Assembly (NCBI GenBank): GCA_900768705.1
Contig: CAAGEB010000163.1
Location: 1 to 10,023, forward strand
DNA length: 10,023 nt
Direction: 5' to 3'
Source: Oscillospiraceae bacterium
GTDB taxonomy: Bacteria; Bacillota; Clostridia; Oscillospirales; Ruminococcaceae
A program made the translations under genes and the position numbers. Within the stretch, counting starts at the first letter, position 1. Each line of letters starts with the position of its first letter. Under the pieces are notes generated by a model. That model was given only the letters and a program-made list of their open reading frames with translations, ran no database searches and was not told the origin of the DNA. Below, one piece after another: positions 6,044 to 10,023 of the stretch.

Positions 6044-8023
6044 TCAATCTTCGTTCAAACCGATTCGCAGGGGCTTGAAGTCCGTGCCGCCGCCGTCGTA
6101 GAAGCGGCTGAATATTTCATAGAATTCCAGACGAAGCACCTGAATTCCCACCAGCAGACCTTCAATTCCCATTACGATAATGTTGCCGATAATATAGGTA
6201 ATCACCGTTCCCACGGTAATCGGTGCAGTGGGGTCGGCAGTTCCCGCCAGCTGAGATACAACCAGCATAAATCCTGCGTGGGACAGCACAAAGCCCCCGA
6301 TTCGCAGATAGGACATTGTGTTGGAAAGGAAGCTTATCGCTGCCTCGAAAAGCTCGATAAAGTTCTCAATAATGAAATTTCCGATTTTAACCTTTTCTGC
6401 AGGCTTGGTGCCTGTTATCAGATGTCCGAGAGGCTCCTTGAAGAATATTGCCAGAATGGGAATTACGATAAGGCAGATAACATAGGGAGCGTTCATAACC
6501 GGAATTCCGAAGAGCAGCGTTGCCACCAGTCCGACCACCAGCGAAGCGTACATAACAATTCCCGCCACGCCGTTTACGCTGAACAGTGCTTCGGGAAGAT
6601 TACGGCTGCGGAATTTCAGAACCGTGTTGAAAATCATTGAAATTAGTATCAGAACAACGCCTATCATCAGCGAGAACAGCAGCACCACAGTTGCCGCTTG
6701 GAAGATGTTTTCGGGATGTTCGGGAATTCCCAGCCCCGAGAACAGGGAGCATACTCCCCGCCAGATGTTTTCCCGATGATAAATCGGCGGTATAATCGTT
6801 TCAATGCCGAACACCGAGCCGTAAACAAATCCAAACGCCGCCGAAAACAGACCAATTCTTGTCATAATCGGGGCAAGTCCGTTTTTCGTGCATTTCGTAA
6901 GGATAAGTCCCAGCAGTGTTACTACCAGTCCCTGTCCCACATCGCCGAACATTATTCCGAACATCAGCATATATGTGAACGCCACATAGGGAGTGGGGTC
7001 AAAGCTGCCGTAGGAGGGAAGTCCGTACATTCTCACGAACATTTCAAAGGGACGGGTAATGGGATTGTTTTTAAGCTTAACGGGAACATCTGCGGAAGCA
7101 TTTTTCTTGTCCACGGGAATTTCCACAAACTGTATTGCTCCCGACGCATTTTTCAGATTTTCACTAAGCTGTTTGCAGTAGGAGCTGGGGCAGTATCCCG
7201 AGAATGTAAAGCTTTCGGCGGAAATAACCGCTTTCCTGCGAAGCTCAAAGCAGTCGGATTTATATTTCAGCTTGCGCATTGCCGCCGTGAAATCATCCTT
7301 AAGTTCGTCCGAGAAATAGGCAAGCTCTTTTTCCAGCTTTTCTTTTCTTGCCCGTTCCTCTGCAATTTTCTCTGCCAGCTGTTTGTCGGCGTTTTCGGCG
7401 TTTTCTTCCAGATAATCGGGAAGCCGTGTGCGTTCAAAGCCCAGAGAAGTCATCATATCGTCGATGAATTCCACTGTCATAACCGGTGCAAGATAAATTC
7501 CGTAAACATAATCCGGAGTTTTTTCAAAGGGAACAAACACGAAACAGCGGGATTCAAAATACCCCAGCTTTTTTTCGCTGTCCGCAGGAAGTCTGCCGAT
7601 ACGGAGCTTCACATACTTCATTGCGAAAAGGTCGTGGAACGGAACATCCAGCCCTTTCAGATGTTTCAGGTAATTATCTGTTTCGATATGCTCCTCGAGA
7701 GTTTTCGAGGTTTCGGAATATCTGGTGTAAAGCTCGTCGTAGCGTGCGGTTATTCCGTCAAAGTAATTTTCAAATTCCTCCGGAGTTTCGTAAGGCACAT
7801 CCCATTCATCGCCCTCCTCCAACGGAATTTTCAGATTTACCGCCATATCCTTAACCTTTGAGTAAACGCTCTGATAGATGTTCTGCTCAGAGGAGCTTTT
7901 TATTGCCGCCGAGCTTTTCGAGGAAATCTGGAAACGCTTGCTTTCGCAGCATACCAGAAGTGCCTTATCCAGCATTTCCAGCGGTCCTCCCACCGAAACA
8001 AAGGACATTTTTTCTATTGCCAA
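6044..8023 (-). CDS. ntpI: V/A-type ATPase subunit I (membrane stator, a-like)
   Basis: Subunit I is the a-type stator subunit that provides the ion half-channels facing the K ring and anchors the peripheral stalks. The 659-residue product is normal size. Residues 1 to about 335 are cytoplasmic with two coiled-coil stretches (about 85-125 and 200-245). From about 340 it becomes polytopic, opening with TPYVAFTYMLMFGIMFGDVG and carrying roughly seven or eight hydrophobic segments. The conserved SYLRIGGF segment contains Arg574, corresponding to the essential channel arginine of the family. The start is TTG at 8023, preceded 7 nt upstream by GGGGGTG. It yields the usual MAIEKM beginning, whereas an internal ATG at residue 6 would put the ribosome site too far away. 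The gap after C is 57 nt. Confidence 0.97.
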   Translation of the reverse strand: MAIEKMSFVSVGGPLEMLDKALLVCCESKRFQISSKSSAAIKSSSEQNIYQSVYSKVKDMAVNLKIPLEEGDEWDVPYETPEEFENYFDGITARYDELYTRYSETSKTLEEHIETDNYLKHLKGLDVPFHDLFAMKYVKLRIGRLPADSEKKLGYFESRCFVFVPFEKTPDYVYGIYLAPVMTVEFIDDMMTSLGFERTRLPDYLEENAENADKQLAEKIAEERARKEKLEKELAYFSDELKDDFTAAMRKLKYKSDCFELRRKAVISAESFTFSGYCPSSYCKQLSENLKNASGAIQFVEIPVDKKNASADVPVKLKNNPITRPFEMFVRMYGLPSYGSFDPTPYVAFTYMLMFGIMFGDVGQGLVVTLLGLILTKCTKNGLAPIMTRIGLFSAAFGFVYGSVFGIETIIPPIYHRENIWRGVCSLFSGLGIPEHPENIFQAATVVLLFSLMIGVVLILISMIFNTVLKFRSRNLPEALFSVNGVAGIVMYASLVVGLVATLLFGIPVMNAPYVICLIVIPILAIFFKEPLGHLITGTKPAEKVKIGNFIIENFIELFEAAISFLSNTMSYLRIGGFVLSHAGFMLVVSQLAGTADPTAPITVGTVITYIIGNIIVMGIEGLLVGIQVLRLEFYEIFSRFYDGGGTDFKPLRIGLNED

Positions 8024-8080
8024 TGTTTAACACCCCCAACAAAACGCACCGCAGAAGCAGCCTGCACTGCGTAATTCTAA

Positions 8081-9097
8081 TCACAAAACCAGCAAATTAA
8101 GAATATCGCTGCCCGAAAGCTGATAGCGGATTCCTTCAATAACGGTTTTTATGTTTTTCAGCTCTATTCCCAGCATTTCCGACAGGGAAAAATACACCAC
8201 TGCTGCGCTGCGGGAAAGTCTCAGGTTCTTTTTCATACAATCCAGACTTATCTGTTCAGTAAGCTGTTCCACGGATTCCGAGGGCTGCATCGGCGTCCGA
8301 TAGCCGATTGTATTCAGCTCCGCCGCAATTTTTGAAATATCCTTCTCCGCTGCCAGACGGTCGATAACATCATTTCTCAGTCTGTATCTGAAGGGCAGAA
8401 GATTTTTGCTTACGCCTTCCGGGGAATTGAAAAAGCAGTGACGATACACCGTTACCGTATTTTCCAGATCAATGCTGCGGAGAATGGCTTTTTTCAGCTC
8501 TTTTCTTTCGGAGCCTCGGAGTTCCTTTTCAACGGATTTCAGCATATCCATATAGTATTGCGTATATAGCAAACGCTCCAATTCATTAATATCTGTTTTT
8601 TCCGTTAAAAGCGGCTTATACAGCACCTTCGCATAGGAAGTGCCCGAGATAAGCTCCGCAATTTCCGGGAGACTTTTTGCAGAGCCAAGGGCAGGCAGAT
8701 CCGCCTGAGAATATTTGGTGAGGAACATAGGCAGCTCGGCAAAATAGCTGTCCGAGGAGCCGCTCATCACCGCCTGCACAGCGGATAAAATCTGATCAAT
8801 TTCCAGCCGTTGTGCAATGAACCTGAAAAAGAAGCGGCTTTCGGTAAAATCAAACCTATGAAAGGTTTCAAAAGTATCAAACACGGATTTGCGGAGCAGA
8901 GCTTCCAGCTGTCCGCGGTGAACCGTCTGTGGATTTATCGCCGCCAGTGCCTTGCCGTAGCAGGCAGTCTGCTTAAGATAGGAGCAAACATCCGCCACGG
9001 TCTCTTTTGATGCAAGCTGGGTAAAATCCTCCCGGGTAAGCTGTTTTCCGTAGATAGCCCGTGCTTTTGCCGCAACGGAGTTGGAAGAAAACGCCAT
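8081..9097 (-). CDS. ntpC: V/A-type ATPase subunit C (rotor adaptor, d-like)
   Basis: Subunit C is the funnel-shaped adaptor (eukaryotic d homologue) that links the D-F shaft to the K ring. The 338-residue product fits the family length. Its N-terminus (AAKARAIYGKQLTREDFTQLA, split here as AAKARAIYG and KQLTREDF) and the following SYLKQTACYGKAL match the family's repeated helical pattern of a small domain with L..T.Y. The rest is helical and soluble, with related blocks such as YTQYYMDML and LENTVTVYRHCFFN. The ATG at 9097 begins one base after the H stop codon, with GGAGG 6 nt upstream. Placing C second in the operon, before I and K, differs from the Enterococcus and Thermus order, where C follows E. 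Confidence 0.93.
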   Translation of the reverse strand: MAFSSNSVAAKARAIYGKQLTREDFTQLASKETVADVCSYLKQTACYGKALAAINPQTVHRGQLEALLRKSVFDTFETFHRFDFTESRFFFRFIAQRLEIDQILSAVQAVMSGSSDSYFAELPMFLTKYSQADLPALGSAKSLPEIAELISGTSYAKVLYKPLLTEKTDINELERLLYTQYYMDMLKSVEKELRGSERKELKKAILRSIDLENTVTVYRHCFFNSPEGVSKNLLPFRYRLRNDVIDRLAAEKDISKIAAELNTIGYRTPMQPSESVEQLTEQISLDCMKKNLRLSRSAAVVYFSLSEMLGIELKNIKTVIEGIRYQLSGSDILNLLVL

Positions 9098-9098
9098 A

Positions 9099-9407
9099 TT
9101 ATCCCTCCGTTATCCGTGAAAGGATTTCGTCTTTCCACCGGTCTCTGCCGGCATCAAAGGCATCGTCCAGCTTTCTGCACTGCTCCGCCCGATAATCCTC
9201 TGCCCGGGAAAGCTTTTCATTCAGCTTTGCTGATTCACGGGCTTTGTATTCCTCCAGAGCTTTTCTTCTTTCAGCTATAGCCTTCTCACGCTCCGAAGCT
9301 GCCTTTTCTCCGGAAGCGTCCAGTGCTTTGCGCTGCTGGACAACCGCTTCCTCGCACTTTTTTGCAGCAGCCTTGTCCATATTTATAATCTGCCGAATTA
9401 TATCCAC
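9099..9407 (-). CDS. ntpF: V/A-type ATPase peripheral-stalk coiled-coil subunit (H/G type)
   Basis: This small subunit pairs with E as the second strand of the peripheral stalk. It corresponds to E. hirae NtpF, archaeal AhaH and Thermus G. The 102-residue product is almost wholly a charged, alanine-rich helix with heptad character from about residue 12 to 95 (for example EREKAIAERRKALEEYKAR) and no membrane segment. Length and first position in a V-ATPase operon support the call; sequence motifs in this family are weak. The start is GTG at 9407. AGGAG lies 11 nt upstream, a little far, but the only nearby alternative is ATG at residue 10, which has no ribosome site. The operon promoter lies about 100 bp upstream. 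Confidence 0.88.
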   Translation of the reverse strand: MDIIRQIINMDKAAAKKCEEAVVQQRKALDASGEKAASEREKAIAERRKALEEYKARESAKLNEKLSRAEDYRAEQCRKLDDAFDAGRDRWKDEILSRITEG

Positions 9408-9503
9408 TGTATCCGTATCTCCTTTCGGAAGATGTATTTTTACAAATTATTAACGGTTTTTCCCAAAAAATTCTTTCAAAAAACCTTTATTCACACCTAT
9501 TTA

Positions 9504-9532
9504 ATAATAAACTACTTTTTATAAATCGTCAA
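9504..9532 (-). promoter_or_regulatory. Sigma-A-type promoter of the V-ATPase operon
   Basis: On the minus strand, TTGACG (9532-9527) and TATTAT (9509-9504) are separated by exactly 17 bp. This is close to the housekeeping consensus TTGACA/TATAAT. Transcription would begin near 9497, giving a leader of about 90 nt before the GTG start at 9407. The leader is A/T-rich with a possible 7-bp stem (GGTTTTT 9455-9461 with AAAAACC 9479-9485 in plus-strand terms). No operator or riboswitch was recognised. No equally good promoter was seen inside the operon, including the gap before subunit E. Confidence 0.75.
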
Positions 9533-9848
9533 TAGTGATTTTGCACAAAATTTTCCCAATATTCAAATGTCATCTGCATTTTCAGCTTTTTGTAAATGCT
9601 ATTTTTGAAAACCGGATATGCGGACGAGATGTTATATACAACAAAAACAACCTTATTCCGTACCAAAAAGAGCTTTTCAATTTTGAATGTCCGGCGGTAT
9701 ATACTTGCAATATTTTTGCCAAACCTTTTCGGGTAAAACACTTACCGGTTTATGCAGAGGACCGGATTAACCGCTGATTTGGCAGGGTTTATCTCATAAA
9801 ATATCACCTTATGTAAGGGGGTTCGAGCGCAACGCCTATCTTTGTTTG
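9533..9848. other. AT-rich intergenic region without a convincing gene
   Basis: This stretch upstream of the operon is visibly richer in A/T than the genes. Two short open frames overlap each other on opposite strands: plus 9535-9777 (80 codons, GTG start) and minus 9529-9741 (70 codons, GTG start). Neither has a good ribosome site or a recognised domain. The minus frame ends within the promoter's -35 box. A degenerate gene remnant is possible for either, but I cannot support a product. The last part (about 9779-9848) is non-coding and leads into the repeat array. Confidence 0.4.
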
Positions 9849-10023
9849 AAAAGCACAATCTTATTACCTTACAGTTGAAACACAATCCTTATTGCGGTGT
9901 ATCGTTGGGAAAAAGCGGCTTGCCGCCCTTACAGTCGAAACACAATCCTTATTGCGGTGTATCGTTGGGAAAAAGCGGCTTGCCGCCCTTACAGTCGAAA
10001 CACAATCCTTATTGCGGTGTATC
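9849..10023 (-). repeat. Tandem 60-bp repeat array of the interspersed module, running off the edge
   Basis: The period is exactly 60 bp: copy 1 at 9871-9930, copy 2 at 9931-9990 and a truncated copy 3 at 9991-10023. Copies 1 and 2 differ only at 9876/9936 (T versus C), and the visible 33 bp of copy 3 match copy 2. Read on the minus strand each unit is the same module as at 1-60 (CCGCTTTTTCCCAAC, then CGCAATAAGGATT, then CTGTAAGG). Units are joined by GCGGCAAG, which with the next CCGC can form a small hairpin (plus-strand 9915-9919 with 9922-9926). The operon-facing end of the array instead finishes in the family-wide GGTAATAAG (9861-9869). There are no unique spacers. The array length is unknown. 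Confidence 0.85.

Noticed and set aside
6698..7861. A 387-codon plus-strand reading frame opposite subunit I
   Set aside because: It lies wholly antisense to a clearly real ntpI, shows no recognisable domain, and reflects the codon bias of the true gene.
9535..9777. Divergent 80-codon gene upstream of the operon
   Set aside because: GTG start without a ribosome site, no domain, and an equally open frame on the other strand; AT-rich non-coding DNA is the simpler reading.
9811..9835. tRNA fragment, suggested by GGGGGTTCGAG
   Set aside because: Only a T-loop-like string is present; no acceptor, anticodon or D-arm pairing was found around it.
9849..10023. CRISPR array
   Set aside because: The 60-bp units abut exactly with no unique spacers, and no cas gene is visible. 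It is a plain tandem repeat.
1..10023. Integron attC sites, suggested by CCCAAC/GTTGGG blocks and the 60-bp unit length
   Set aside because: The paired R'' and R' core sites with the expected symmetry are absent, the units hold no cassettes, and no integrase is present.

Overview
The window is dominated by one complete, minus-strand operon for a rotary A/V-type ATPase (Ntp/Vma family). Nine genes read right to left, each named by its own family motifs: peripheral-stalk H/G (9407-9099), C (9097-8081), membrane stator I (8023-6044), rotor ring K (6018-5578), central-stalk F (5572-5264), peripheral-stalk E (4784-4203), catalytic A (4154-2373), nucleotide-binding B (2376-979) and central-stalk D (951-337). 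No cistron is missing, and the nucleotide-site residues are intact in A (Lys243, Glu266, Arg267) and B (Arg351). A near-consensus sigma-A-type promoter (TTGACG, 17 bp, TATTAT) lies just upstream of the first gene. Short gaps, an ATGA overlap and good Shine-Dalgarno sequences point to one polycistronic unit, with a hairpin candidate terminator beyond D.

The organism is most likely a low-to-mid GC Firmicute of the Clostridia, plausibly a gut or rumen Ruminococcus or Oscillospiraceae relative. This is inferred from AGGAGG-type ribosome sites, TTG/GTG starts, a bacterial V-type ATPase, and a K subunit with an extra N-terminal membrane segment. No taxonomic marker gene is present.

Three stretches lack genes, and all three carry a short interspersed repeat of about 60 bp. 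The module starts with CCGCT, continues through TTCCCAAC, and ends with CTGTAAGGTAATAAG. One plus-oriented copy opens the window (1-60). Two plus-oriented copies sit in a 165-bp tandem duplication inside the operon between F and E (4815-5144), each with a strong nested hairpin, followed by a decayed third copy. Minus-oriented copies form an exact 60-bp-period tandem array that runs off the right edge (9871-10023). The operon is therefore bracketed by inverted copies and interrupted by internal ones. The left end also holds an unrelated, dense set of nested perfect hairpins (85-258).

The genes together build V1 (A3B3 head, D-F shaft), Vo (I, K ring, C adaptor) and the E-H stators, coupling ATP hydrolysis or synthesis to ion transport. 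The K subunit lacks the Gln and the Thr/Ser found in well-studied Na+ rotors, so proton coupling is more likely, as an inference. I see no defence, mobile-enzyme or novel protein system here. The unexplained material is the repeat family and the structured intergenic DNA.
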